Source: Archivesica marissinica
Taxonomy: Eukaryota > Mollusca > Bivalvia > Venerida > Vesicomyidae
Assembly (NCBI GenBank): GCA_014843695.1
Contig: CM026401.1
Coordinates: 54,014,649-54,078,648, forward strand
Reading direction: 5' to 3'
Length of the DNA stretch: 64,000 bases
Under the pieces are notes generated by a model. It searched no databases. It was not told the origin of the DNA and saw only the letters and a program-made list of their open reading frames with translations. Position 1 is the stretch's first letter; each line of letters begins with the position of its first letter. Shown here in pieces: positions 9,474-21,490 of the stretch. Both the position numbers and the translations under genes were made by a program.

Positions 9474-12400
9474 TCACAACCTGCCTACCAACTTGATACA
9501 AGTTACACTCACCGTTCATAACCTACCGACCCAAGCTACACTCACCGTTCATAACCTACTGACCCAAGCTACACACACCGTAAATAACCTACCGACCCAA
9601 GCTACACTCACCGTTCATAACCTACCGACCCAAGCTACACTCACCGTTCATAACCTACTGACCCAAGCTACACTCACCATTCATAACCTACCGTCCCACT
9701 CAATACCAGCTACACTCACCATTCATAACCTACCGACCCACACAATACCAGCTACACTCACCGTTCATAACCTACTGACCCACACAATACCAGCTACACT
9801 CACCTTTCATAACCTACTGACCCAAGCTACACTCACCATTCATAACCTACTGACCCAAGCTACACTCACCATTCATAACCTACCGACCCACACAATACCA
9901 GCTACACTCACCGTTCATAACCTACTGACCCACACAATACCAGCTACACTCACCTTTCATAACCTACTGACCCAAGCTACACTCACCTTTCATAACCTAC
10001 TGACCCAAGCTACACTCACCTTTCATAACCTACTGACCCAAGCTACACTCACCTTTCATAACCTACTGACCCAAGCTACACTCACCGTTCATAACCTACT
10101 GACCCACACAATACCAGCTACACTCACCTTTCATAACCTACTGACCCAAGCTACACTCACCATTCATAACCTACCGTCCCACTCAATACCAGCTACACTC
10201 ACCATTCATAACCTACTGACCCACACAATACCAGCTACACTCACCTTTCATAACCTACTGACCCAAGCTACACTCACCGTTCATAACCTACCGACCCATA
10301 CAATACCAGCTACACTCACTTTTCATAACCTACTGACCCAAGCTACACTCACCGTTCATAACCTACCGACCCACACAATACCAGCTACACTCACCTTTCA
10401 TAACCTACTGACCCAAGCTACACTCACCGTTCATAACCTACCGACCCCACAATACCAGCTACACTCACCTTTCATAACCTACTGACCCAAGCTACACTCA
10501 CCGTTCATAACCTACCGACCCACACAATACCAGCTACACTCACCTTTCATAACCTACTGACCCAAGCTACACTCACCGTTCATAACCTACCGACCCACAC
10601 AATACCAGCTACACTCACCTTTCATAACCTACTGACCCAAGCTACACTCACCTTTCATAACCTACTGACCCAAGCTACACTCACCATTCATAACCTACCG
10701 ACCCACACAATACCAGCTACACTCACCTTTCATAACCTACTGACCCAAGCTACACTCACCATTCATAACCTACAGACTCACTCAATACCAATTACACTCA
10801 CCGTTCATAACCTACCGACCCACTCAATACCAGCTACACTCACCGTTCATAACCTACTGACCCAAGCTACACTCACCATTCATAACCTACCGACCCACAC
10901 AATACCAGCTACACTCACCGTTCATAACCTACCGACACACACAATACCAGCTACACTCACCGTTCATAACCTACCGTCCCACTCAATACCAACTACACTC
11001 ACCTTTCATAACCTACCGTCCCACTCAATACCAACTACACTCACCGTTCATAACCTACCGTCCCACTCAATACCAACTACACTCACCTTTCATAACCTAC
11101 CGTCCCACTCAATACAAGCTACACTCACCTATCATAACCTACCGACCCACTCTATTCCAACTACACTCACCTTTCATAACCGACCGTCCCACTCTATTCC
11201 AACTACACTCACCTTTCATAACCAACCGACCCACTCAATACCAGCTACACTCACCTTTCATAACCGACCGTCCCACTCTATTCCAAGCTACACTCACCTT
11301 TCATAACCAACCGACCCACTCAATACCAGCTACACTCACCTTTCATAACCGACCGTCCCACTCTATTCCAAGCTACACTCACCTTTCATAACCGACCGTC
11401 CCACTCTATTCCAACTACACTCACCTTTCATAACCAACCGACCCACTCAATACCAGCTACACTCACCTTTCATAACCGACCGTCCCACTCTATTCCAAGC
11501 TACACTCACCTTTCATAACCTACCGACCCACTCAATACCAACTACACTCACCGTTCATAACCTACAGACCCACACAATACCAGCTACACTCACCTTTACC
11601 TTTCATAACCTACCGACCCACTCAATACCAAGCTACACTCACCTTTCATAACCTACCGACCCACTCAATACCAACTACACTCACCTTTCATAACCTACCG
11701 ACCCACTCAATACCAACTACACTCACCTTTCATAACCAACCGACCCACTCAATACCAACTACACTCACCGTTCATAACCTACCGTCCCACTCAATACAAG
11801 CTACACTCACCTATCATAACCTACCGACCCACTCTATTCCAACTACACTCACCCTTCATAACCGACCGTCCCACTCTATTCCAACTACACTCACCTTTCA
11901 TAACCAACCGACCCACTCAATACCAGCTACACTCACCTTTCATAACCGACCGTCCCACTCTATTCCAAGCTACACTCACCTTTCATAACCAACCGACCCA
12001 CTCAATACCAGCTACACTCACCTTTCATAACCGACCGTCCCACTCTATTCCAAGCTACACTCACCTTTCATAACCGACCGTCCCACTCTATTCCAACTAC
12101 ACTCACCTTTCATAACCAATCGACCCACTCAATACCAGCTACACTCACCTTTCATAACCGACCGTCCCACTCTATTCCAAGCTACACTCACCTTTCATAA
12201 CCTACCGACCCACTCAATACCAACTACACTCACCGTTCATAACCTACAGACCCACACAATACCAGCTACACTCACCTTTACCTTTCATAACCTACCGACC
12301 CACTCAATACCAAGCTACACTCACCTTTCATAACCTACCGACCCACTCAATACCAACTACACTCACCTTTCATAACCTACCGACCCACTCAATACCAACT

Positions 12401-13275
12401 ACACTCACCTTTCATAACCAACCGACCCACTCAATACCAACTACACTCACCGTTCATAACCTACCATCCCACTCAATACCAAGCTACACTCACCTTTCAT
12501 AACCTACCGTCCCACTCAATACCAGCTACACTCACCTTTCATAACCTACCGACCCACTCAATACCAACTACACTCACTGTTCATAACCTACAGACCCACT
12601 CAATACCAGCTACACTCACCTTTCATAACCTACCGACCCACTCAATACCAACTACACTCACCGTTCATAACCTACAGACCCACACAATACCAACTACACT
12701 CACCTTTACCTTTCATAACCTACCGACCCACTCAATACCAACTACACTCACCTTTACCTTTCATAACCTACCGACCCACTACAATACCAACTACACTCAC
12801 CTTTACCTTTCATAACCTACAGACCCACACAATACCAACTACACTCACCTTTACCTTTCATAACCTACAGACCCACACAATACCAACTACACTCACCTTT
12901 ACCTTTCATAACCTACAGACCCACACAATACCAACTACACTCACCTTTACCTTTCATAACCTACAGACCCACACAATACCAACTACACTCACCTTTACCT
13001 TTCATAACCTACAGACCCACACAATACCAACTACACTCACCTTTACCTTTCATAACCTACAGACCCACACAATACCAACTACACTCACCTTTACCTTTCA
13101 TAACCTACAGACCCACACAATACCAACTACACTCACCTTTACCTTTCATAACCTACAGACCCACACAATACCAACTACACTCACCTTTACCTTTCATAAC
13201 CTACAGACCCACTCAATACCAACTCCACTCACCTTTCATAACCTACCGACCCACTCAATACCAAGCTACACTCAC
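9474..13275. repeat. 3.8-kb minisatellite carrying splice-donor copies
   Basis: Roughly 100 units of 33 bp (CCAAGCTACACTCACC type) and about 42 bp (with ACACAATACCAG or CTCAATACCAAC), and a late block with an extra ACCTTT. It fills most of NPHP4 intron 8. Read on the gene strand, every unit contains GGTGAGTGTAG, and many contain AAAGGTGAGTGTAG, exactly the exon 8 donor. The array runs into that donor: the last unit continues across the exon boundary at 13276. A block of about 0.7 kb is itself duplicated (about 11,150-11,760 against 11,830-12,420). Units are multiples of three, which explains a 354-codon open frame on the plus strand; it is not a gene. Confidence 0.95.
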
Positions 13276-13408
13276 CTTTCTGTCTTCGGCCGACAGTTGC
13301 TCCCCAATCACATACTCTAGAATGAACACAACCGCAAACATCGGGTCCTCTAGCAGGTCGTTAACGTGCACTTTCTGGTTGAGTACCAAGTAATTACCCA
13401 CGTCTGGC
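13276..13408 (-). CDS. NPHP4: NPHP4 exon 8
   Basis: A 133-nt exon, entering in phase 2 and leaving in phase 0. The acceptor is TTTATTCGACAG (ending 13409) and the donor is GAAAG/GTGAGT (13276/13275). It encodes about residues 350-394. The family signature is P-M-F-A-V-V-F-I-L-E-Y-V-I-G, against human P-A-F-A-V-I-F-Q-L-E-Y-V-F. The preceding H-V-N-D-L-L-E-D corresponds to human L-R-L-P-E-M-V-G-H. The donor lies inside the terminal unit of the adjacent minisatellite. Confidence 0.93.
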
Positions 13409-13629
13409 CTGTCGAATAAACATGTCAACTGTTTAATACTGCCCACCTGTTATTAAATTTCCATCTTTCTGCAAAATGTACACTATTTATGTTTTGACTT
13501 TCAAAACAGGGAGAATTGTTATGGCATATGAGGGAGAAACTATTAATGTAAAGCTATGCCTCAGGACATAAGCTCAAAATAGGGAGAAATTGTAACTCAC
13601 ATGTACATGTCTATTATAATTAAGAAATT

Positions 13630-14092
13630 TTATACAGCTACCTAACAAGCTGTGCCAAGTACACCATCAGATGTATAACACAGCTACCTAACAAGCTGTG
13701 CCAAGTACACCATCAGATGTATAACACAGCTACCTAACAAGCTGTGCCAAGTACACCATCAGATGTATAACACAGCTACCTAACACGCTGTGCCAAGTAC
13801 ACCATCAGATGTATAACACAGCTACCTAACAAGCTGTGCCAAGTACACCATCAGATGTATAACACAGCTACCTAACACTGTGCCAAGTACACCATCAGAT
13901 GTATAACACAGTTACCTAACACTGTGCCAAGTACACCATCAGATGTATAACACAGCTTCCTAACACTGTGCCAAGTACACCATCAGATGTATAACACAGC
14001 TACCTAACAAGCTGTGCCAAGTACACCATCAGATGTATAACACAGCTACCTAACACGCTGTGCCAAGTACACCATCAGATGTATAACACCAT
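13630..14092. repeat. Minisatellite, 46-bp unit
   Basis: About ten copies of a unit beginning CACAGCTACCTAACAAGCTG, with 43-bp variants that lack AAG. It lies in NPHP4 intron 7. AGCT and CAGC motifs make the unit partly palindromic (ACAGCT...AGCTGT). Confidence 0.93.
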
Positions 14093-14159
14093 TTGATAAT
14101 TTCAATTTAATTTGCTCTACATAAAATTGAATTAAAATAGAGATGCTGAGATAATTCCT

Positions 14160-15735
14160 ATCTAGTATCTCTCATAACATTCTCACATTGGAAACATTTT
14201 AATCAACATGTATATCTACCATCAGTCTAACACTTTCACATCCGAAGCATTTTAATCAACATGTATATCTACCATCAGTCTAACACTCTCACATTGGAAA
14301 CATTTTAATCAACATGTATATCTACCATCAGTCTAACACTCTCACATTGGAAGCATCAACATGTATATCTACCATCAGTCTAACACTCTCACATTGGAAA
14401 CATCAACATGTATATCTACCATCAGTTTAACACTCTCACATTGGAAACATCAACATGTATATCTACCATCAGTCTAACACTCTCACATTGGAAACATCAA
14501 CATGTATATCTACCATCAGTCTAACACTCTCACATTGGAAGCATCAACATGTATATCTACCATCAGTCTAACACTCTCACATTGGAAACATCAACATGTA
14601 TATCTACCATCAGTCTAACACTCTCACATTGGAAACATCAACATGTATATCTACCATCGGTCTAACACTCTCACATTGGAAACATCAACATGTATATCTA
14701 CCATCAGTCTAACACTCTCACATTGGAAGCATCAACATGTATATCTACCATCAGTCTAACACTCTCACATTGGAAACATCAACATGTATATCTACCATCA
14801 GTCTAACACTCTCACATTGGAAGCATCAACATGTATATCTACCATCAGTCTAACACTCTCACATTGGAAACATCAACATGTATATCTACCATCAGTCTAA
14901 CACTCTCACATTGGAAACATTTTAATCAACATGTATATCTACCATCAGTTTAACACTCTCACATTGGAAGCATCAACATGTATATCTACCATCAGTCTAA
15001 CACTCTCACATTGGAAACATTTTAATCAACAGGTATATCTACCATCAGTCTAACACTCTCACATTGGAAGCATCAACATGTATATCTACCATCAGTCTAA
15101 CACTTTCACATCCGAAGCATTTTAATCAACATGTATATCTACCATCAGTCTAACACTCTCACATTGGAAACATTTTAATCAACATGTATATCTACCATCA
15201 GTCTAACACTCTCACATTGGAAACATTTTAATCAACATGTATATCTACCATCAGTCTAACACTCTCACATTGGAAGCATCAACATGTATATCTACCATCA
15301 GTCTAACACTCTCACATTGGAAACATTTTAATCAACATGTATATCTACCATCAGTCTAACACTTTCACATCAGAAGCATTTTAATCAACATGTATATCTA
15401 CCATCAGTCTAACACTCTCACATTGGAAATATTTTAATCAACATGTATATCTACCATCAGTCTAACACTTTCACATCCGAAGCATTTTAATCAAATGTAT
15501 ATCTACCATCAGTCTAACACTCTCACATTGCAAACATTTTAATCAACATGTATATCTACCATCAGTCTAACACTCTCACATTGGAAACATTTTAATCAAC
15601 ATGTATATCTACCATCAGTCTAACACTCACATCCAAAGCATTTTAATCAACATGTATATCTACCATCAGTCTAACACTCTCACATCTAAAGCATTTTAAT
15701 CAACATGTATATCTACCATCAGTCTAACACTCTTC
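14160..15735. repeat. Minisatellite, 47/53-bp unit
   Basis: About 30 copies of a unit containing CAACATGTATATCTACCATC and TCTAACACTCTCACATTGGA. Short units read CATCAACATG and longer ones CATTTTAATCAACATG. Long units cluster at both ends and short units in the middle, which suggests expansion from the middle. It lies in NPHP4 intron 7. Confidence 0.93.
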
Positions 15736-15914
15736 ATATATTTATGATTTGTTTTTCATTGCATGCAAATTGTATATGTATTATTATGATGATGAGCTAT
15801 GTAATGCTTAAGTCTAATAAACAGTATGTTCTGTTCTGTATATTTATAATCAATATGTAAGATTGTTTCACAACGGTTGTAAAATAAATAAAATTTATAC
15901 TAAAAACTCTCAAG

Positions 15915-16960
15915 CTGAACTCAAACGAGGGAGCTCAGGGAGACTGTTTCTCCCTCATCACTCTCTAGCACTGCAATGCAGGGAGAAACGAGGGAGCTCA
16001 GGGAGACTGTTTCTCCCTCATCACTCTCTAGCACTGCAATGCAGGGAGAAACGAGGGAGCTCAGGGAGACTGTTTCTCCCTCATCACTCTCTAGCACTGC
16101 AATGCAGGGACAAAAAAGGGAGCTTAGGGAGACTGTTTCTCCCTCATCACTCTCTAGCACTGCAATGCAGGGAGAAACGAGGGAGCTCAGGGAGACTGTT
16201 TCTCCCTCATCACTCTAGCACTGCAATGCAGGGAGAAACGAGGGAGCTCAGGGAGACTGTTTCTCCCTCATCACTCTCTAGCACTGCAATGCAGGGAGAA
16301 ACGAGGGAGCTCAGGGAGACTGTTTCTCCCTCATCACTCTAGCACTGCAATGCAGGGAGAAACGAGGGAGCTCAGGGAGACTGTTTTTCCCTCATCACTC
16401 TCTAGCACTGCAATGCAGGGAGAAACAAGGGAGCTCAGGGAGAATGTTTCTCCCTCATCACTCTAGCACTGCAATGCAGGGAGAAACGAGGGAGCTCAGG
16501 GAGAATGTTTCTCCCTCATCACTCTCTAGCACTGCAATGCAGGGAGAAACAAGGGAGCTTAGGGAGACTGTTTCTCCCTCATCACTCTCTAGCACTGCAA
16601 TGCAGGGAGAAACGAGGGAGCTCAGGGAGACTGTTTCTCCCTCATCACTCTCTAGCACTGCAATGCTGGGAGAAACAAGGGAGCTTAGGGAGATTGTTTC
16701 TCCCAAATCACTCTCTAGCTCCAGCCCTGCAGGGAGAAGTGTGGAGGGAGGCTATTTCTGCCACAGCACACACTAGCTCCTGCCATGCAGGGAGAAGTGA
16801 AGCATCTAAGGGAGACGATTTCTCCCATACCGACCTCTAGCTCTAGCCGTGCAAGGGAGAAGTGAGGCAGACTAGTCAGTTCTCCTATTCGGACCTCGAG
16901 TGCTGCAGGGAGAAGCTGGGCAGCTTGGGTAGACTATATCTCCGATAAAGACCTCAAGCT
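15915..16960. repeat. Minisatellite, 61/63-bp unit with acceptor-like motifs
   Basis: About 13 good copies, then 3-4 degenerate ones, of a unit containing CTCAGGGAGACTGTTTCTCC and TAGCACTGCAATGCAGGGAG. On the NPHP4 strand each unit carries TTTCTCCCTGCATTGCAG, a textbook acceptor with a pyrimidine tract. Related but diverged units occur at 28790-28990. Overlapping short frames on both strands are periodicity artefacts. Confidence 0.9.
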
Positions 16961-17044
16961 CCAGCCTGCATGCTTGAATAACTTGAATAAATTGATCAGA
17001 AATTTACGAGATACATGAAGAAAACATATAAAGTTTAGTAATAC

Positions 17045-17205
17045 CCGTCGTCTGCACCAAGCAACTTCTGTGAGCTCTTGAAACGCTGGCTCCTTCTGAA
17101 CGTAGGGCTCGCGCCCGGCTTGATGGATTTTGTAGCCATGTGTTTGGCATCTAACAGGAACGTCTGTGGCTTCTCAACAAAAGTCCAGCCATTGTGAACA
17201 CCAAT
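17045..17205 (-). CDS. NPHP4: NPHP4 exon 7
   Basis: A 161-nt exon, entering in phase 0 and leaving in phase 2. The acceptor is TTTCACTACAG (ending 17206) and the donor is ACGG/GTATTA (weak, but gives the correct phase into exon 8). It encodes about residues 297-350. It begins I-G-V-H-N-G-W-T-F-V-E-K-P-Q, matching human V-G-V-H-N-G-L-G-F-V-Q-R-P-Q, then a basic Ser-rich run (F-R-R-S-Q-R-F-K-S-S) comparable to the human Ser/Arg/Lys-rich stretch. Confidence 0.94.
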
Positions 17206-17402
17206 CTGTAGTGAAATAGACGCGTATACTTTAAGCATTGTTTTCCAGGGAGAGGGTGGGGGCAAGCAAGATATTTGTTTAGGTGCACATCACCATAACA
17301 ATATTTTTTATCCCCCACATACAGACCACACAAATCACAACCACTCAGTTACAAGGTGAACGCCGTACCCAGTACACTCTTATAAATAAAAATGAGTTAG
17401 TT

Positions 17403-17640
17403 ATACAAATATATTTTAGCTCGATTGCGAAACAAGTTCTTACAACTTATATTAATCACTCTCGAGACCTCGTTCCAGCTGGAATCCATCGACACGAGGG
17501 AGAAAGAAGAGGCATGTGGAATTTAAATGCCTCTTCTAATGGCACCTTGCCGAAGGGCACAATCGTAATGGCTCCAGCAGGGCGCGAACTCCGGGCCTTT
17601 CACACCTGAAGCAAACGCGCTACGACTGCAATATGAAATC
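17403..17640 (-). mobile_element. SINE (family B) in intron 6
   Basis: A minus-strand copy of the family seen cleanly at 61504-61740. On the minus strand it reads GCGCGTTTGCTTCAGGTGTG in the tRNA-like head, then the A-A-A-T-T-C-C-A-C-type body and the tail GAAACAAG...TATAAACT equivalent. It occupies about half of the 464-bp intron between exons 6 and 7, about 30 bp from the exon 6 donor. Confidence 0.8.
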
Positions 17641-17669
17641 AAAGTCTGATAATAAATGGTGTGTCTAAC

Positions 17670-17863
17670 CAATAGTCGACGCTCCATAATGGCCATGGAG
17701 GTTCCGTCCGATCGTTTGCCCATCATGTTCAGTCTGTCTTCCTGCAACGTCTCACACAGTTCCTCCTCAAACTTCTCTATTGTTGGGTTCAACTGTAACG
17801 TTATTTGTTCTATGGTGCATGCTACTGATTTCAGTGCCTTTGGCTTCTTTAACTTGTCTTTGG
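17670..17863 (-). CDS. NPHP4: NPHP4 exon 6
   Basis: A 194-nt exon, entering in phase 1 and leaving in phase 0. The acceptor is CATTTTAAG (ending 17864; short tract) and the donor is TATTG/GTTAGA. It encodes about residues 232-296. It starts with a Lys-rich run (K-D-K-L-K-K-P-K) and then gives L-N-P-T-I-E-K-F-E-E-E-L, matching human L-Y-P-S-L-E-K-F-E-E-E-L, and M-E-R-R-L-L, matching human L-E-R-R-L-R. The junction to exon 7 yields E-R-R-L-L/I-G-V-H-N-G. Confidence 0.94.
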
Positions 17864-17935
17864 CTTAAAATGGAAAGTAACTAAGAATTACTAAGTAAAA
17901 CAATTAACACACGATAAATAGTTTCACACATACAG

Positions 17936-18045
17936 CCGCCATTCCACGCCGTTATCTATTCCCGCCATTCCACGCCGTTATCTATTCCCGCCATTCCACG
18001 CCGTTATCTATTCCCGCCATTCCACGCCGTTATCCCATAGATATT
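17936..18045. repeat. Short minisatellite, about 26-bp unit
   Basis: Four copies of CGCCATTCCACGCCGTTATC with spacer TATTCC, in NPHP4 intron 5. Confidence 0.9.
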
Positions 18046-18091
18046 GATTATTGAGTACTGTACATACTCGCCTATAAGACGACTTTTTTAA

Positions 18092-18546
18092 CACTAGATT
18101 ATGGCCTCAAATTGGCTTCCCATAGAGTGCAAAAAAAAACAACATTTTATTTTCGTGCCCGCCTCACTACCCTCCATACTGTGTTTAACACTAGATTATG
18201 GCCTCAAATTGGCTTCCCATAGAGTGCAAAAAAAAACAACATTTTATTTTCGTGCCCGCCTCACTACCCTCCATACTGTGTTTAACACTAGATTATTGCC
18301 TCAAATTGGCTTCCCATAGAGTGCAAAAAAAAACAACATTTTATTTTCGTGCCCGCCTCACTACCCTCCATACTGTGTTTAACACTAGATTATGGCCTCA
18401 AATTGGCTTCCCATAGAGTGCAAAAAAAAACAACATTTTATTTTCGTGCCCGCCTCACTACCCTCCATACTGTGTTTAACACTAGATTATTGCCTCAAAT
18501 TGGCTTCCCGTATAATGAGTGCAAAAAAACAAACATTTTTTTGTTC
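18092..18546. repeat. Chimeric minisatellite, about 97-bp unit containing an exon 10 fragment
   Basis: Five copies of a unit made of TTTAACACTAGATTATGGCC, an A-run with ACATTTTATTTTCGT, and then GCCCGCCTCACTACCCTCCA. The last part equals the middle of NPHP4 exon 10 on the opposite strand. The first part matches the CCTATAAGACG dispersed element (compare 40434-40500). The array was therefore built from a junction between a mobile repeat and an exon fragment. Confidence 0.85.
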
Positions 18547-18669
18547 GTGCCCGCCTCACTACCCTCCAATACTGTGGGTGGCAGAGTGCATAGAATTTGC
18601 AGAACTCATATGGAAACCAGCGGCCAAGGCCATAGGATGGGTGGGATGTGTTCCAGAAGACAAACTATC
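18547..18669 (-). pseudogene. Broken partial copy of NPHP4 exon 10 in intron 5
   Basis: Read on the minus strand, a good acceptor (GATTTGCAG) is followed by about 123 nt matching the start of exon 10, with several substitutions. One extra T in the ACAGTATTGGAGGG stretch breaks the frame, which then reaches a TAG. The copy stops at GAGGCGGGC, where the chimeric minisatellite begins, so the exon donor is missing. About 70 bp of upstream intron sequence is also matched (18670-18741). It is non-coding as it stands. Confidence 0.85.
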
Positions 18670-18867
18670 CTGCAAATCAATACACAATACTAGAAATTGT
18701 ATTTTTGAGAAATCATATGTATCTCACACGGACATTAATTAATAAGATCGAAAACAAATTAAAAAAAATAATTCCGATTCGGGTTATATGGTTATTTACG
18801 TTTTTGAAAAGAAAGCACCCTGGCACTGACAATTACTCCCACTTGCAAACATTCAAGGTCACTGTGT

Positions 18868-18935
18868 GTGTGTGTGTGGGGGGGGGGGGCTTGGTAGGGG
18901 GTGTGGAGGGGGGGGCTTGGTAGAGGGGTGGGTAG
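18868..18935. repeat. GT and poly-G low-complexity tract
   Basis: A (TG)n run followed by G-runs of up to ten bases and two copies of GGGGCTTGGTAG. On the C-rich strand it mimics a proline-rich frame, which I rejected. Four or more G-runs could fold as a G-quadruplex. Confidence 0.85.
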
Positions 18936-19127
18936 GGAAGGAACAATACCTAGAAGCATTATGCAAGTTATCAAAGCATTCTATTTGACGATGTTTGGCT
19001 ATATGCACATATGTAATTATTGACGCAGCCATCGACGCCATAAACGTATCTAACACTGAGGAAATTCAACATTCCTGGTACTTGGGAAAAAAGACGGCTA
19101 ATTGGATCTGTGAGGAAAATATATAAC

Positions 19128-19640
19128 CAGCCAATATACTGCCTAGTGCATGGAGGCATTGCCCCGAACGATGAACCGGGGGTGGCTGAGGGGGGATTCA
19201 CAATAAATAAACAAGACTATATACTGCCTAGTGCATGGAGGCATTGCCCCGAACGATGAACCGGGGGTGGCTGAGGGGGGATTCACAATAAATAAACAAG
19301 ACTATATACTGCCTGGTGCATGGAGGCATTGCCCCGATCTATGAACCGGGGGTGGCTGAGGGGGGATTCACAATAAATAAACAAGACTATATACTGCCTG
19401 GTGCATGGAGGCATTGCCCCGAACGATGAACCGGGGTGCCTGAGGGGGATTGACAATAATTCAGCAAGACTATATACTGCCTGGTGCATGGAGGCATTGC
19501 CCCGATCTATGAACCGGGGGGGGGGGGGTGAGGGGGATTGACAATAATTAAACAAGACTATATACTGCCTGGTGCATGGAGGCATTGCCCCGATCTATGA
19601 ACCGGGGGGGGGGGGGGTGAGGGGGGATTGACAATAATTA
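19128..19640. repeat. Minisatellite, 85-bp unit
   Basis: Six copies of a unit containing ATACTGCCTGGTGCATGGAG and GCATTGCCCCGAACGATGAA, with variable G-runs (up to about 12 G) in the later copies. It lies in NPHP4 intron 5. Confidence 0.93.
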
Positions 19641-20075
19641 AATATATACAAAAACAATAAAAACAATTGAGGTTATTCTATATTACTCGTAGAAGAAGAA
19701 ATATTACAGTAGGTGATGAAAGCCCCTGCCATAGCCGAAGAAGTTACAGCCCGGCCTGGAAATATGGACTACGACAGACGGACACACGGAGTGCGAAAAC
19801 TATATGCCTCCTTTCAGGGGGGGGGGGGGGGGGGCACAAAACACAACTGTATAGACTTGAGAAATATAGATAACCAAGACTCAACATGTGAATACTGGCT
19901 CCGAGGTAATAAAACTGTTCTCAAATCTCAAAACTCAGTCTCAAACATCTGATTGGTTCAGCTGACAGTAACACTCAGAATCAACCAATCAGATCATTTG
20001 AGCTTGAGTTTGAGATCTGAGAAAAGTTTTATAACCTCGAGGCCTGCCTGGTTCAGACGTGAAACAACACTTCAC

Positions 20076-20228
20076 CTGATGAGTCACTGTCAAATAGTCC
20101 CGGAATGATATCATTGTTTCCGACGACGGTGTTCTCTGGCAATAAATGCGTGACCGTGTACATGACCTTGTGGGTGGCGATGGTGAAGCCTAATAGACAA
20201 TCCGGTATGACCCTCAGTAACTGGCAAG
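20076..20228 (-). CDS. NPHP4: NPHP4 exon 5
   Basis: A 153-nt exon, phase 1 in and out. The acceptor is GCTTTGTTTCAG (ending 20229) and the donor is ATCAG/GTGAAG. It encodes about residues 181-232. The signature is T-H-L-L-P-E-N-T-V-V-G followed by I-P-G-L, matching human F-H-L-L-P-E-N-L-L-V-S-G and I-P-G-L. The last residues are acidic/Ser (D-S-D-S-S). Confidence 0.94.
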
Positions 20229-20454
20229 CTGAAACAAAGCAGAAACACAACACTTTGTTTGTTGGCCTGCATTTTAACAATATAATGACTGGGAATAAAA
20301 GGTCCAAATTTGAACAAGATGTCTCAATTATTACACAAGTTATAAGCAAATAACTGCAAATACTATTTCCTCGAAATATTTCGAACAGTTTTACATGTAT
20401 GTACTGTTTTATTTTGTAATAAATGCGTCTATTTCATCTGCAAAACAACCACAT

Positions 20455-21490
20455 CATTAGAATGAGCAGAGATAACTCTATAAATGGTCCAACATTGAGC
20501 ATGTTATCTTAATGAATGAACAGGGATAACTCTATAAATAGTCCAACATTGAGCATGTTATCTTAATGAATGAACAGGGATAACTCTATAAATAGTCCAA
20601 CATTGAGCATGTTATCTTAATGAATGAACAGGGATAACTCTATAAATGGTCCAACGTTGAGCAAGTTATCTTAATGAATGAACAGGGATAACTCTATAAA
20701 TGGTCCAACGTTGAGCAAGTTATCTTAATGAATGAACAGGGATAACTCTATAAATGGTCCAACGTTGAGCAAGTTATCTTAATGAATGAACAGGGATAAC
20801 TCTATAAATGGTCCAACGTTGAGCAAGTTATCTTAATGAATGAGCAGGGATAACTCTATAAATGGTCCAACGTTGAGCAAGTTATCTTAATGAATGAACA
20901 GGGATAACTCTATAAATGGTCCAACGTTGAGCAAGTTATCTTAATGAATGAACAGGGATAACTCTATAAATGGTCCAACATTGAGCAAGTTATCTTAATG
21001 AATGAGCAGGGATAACTCTATAAATGGTCCAACGTTGAGCAAGTTATCTTAATGAATGAACAGGGATAACTCTATAAATGGTCCAACGTTGAGCAAGTTA
21101 TCTTAATGAATGAGCAGGGATAACTCTATAAATGGTCCAACGTTGAGCAAGTTATCTTAATGAATGAACAGGGATAACTCTATAAATGGTCCAACGTTGA
21201 GCAAGTTATCTTAATGAATGAACAGGGATAACTCTATAAATGGTCCAACATTGAGCAAGTTATCTTAATGAATGAGCAGGGATAACTCTATAAATGGTTC
21301 AACGTTGAGCAAGTTATCTTAATGAATGAACAGGGATAACTCTATAAATGGTCCAACGTTGAGCAAGTTATCTTAATGAATGAACAGGGATAACTCTATA
21401 AATGGTCCAACGTTGAGCAAGTTATCTTAATGAATGAACAGGGATAACTCTATAAATGGTCCAACATTGAGCATGTTATTTTAATGAATG
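20455..21490. repeat. Minisatellite, 54-bp unit
   Basis: About 19 highly uniform copies of a unit containing GAATGAACAGGGATAACTCT and ATAAATGGTCCAACGTTGAG. It lies in NPHP4 intron 4. The remaining intron sequence (21495-22075) contains a (CTGT)n tract and nothing else I can name. Confidence 0.95.

Noticed and set aside
9421..10485. 354-codon plus-strand open frame (T-L-T-V-H-N-L-P-T repeats)
   Set aside because: Lies wholly in the minisatellite, whose 33- and 42-bp units are multiples of three. No start context, splice sites or homology, and antisense to NPHP4.
9474..13275. CRISPR-like look of regular repeats
   Set aside because: No unique spacers of constant length between identical repeats; the units are contiguous minisatellite, in a eukaryotic gene intron.
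17656..17868. 70-codon plus-strand frame
   Set aside because: Shadow of NPHP4 exon 6 on the opposite strand.
18859..19056. Proline/histidine-rich minus-strand frame
   Set aside because: Arises from the complement of a poly-G and GT tract.
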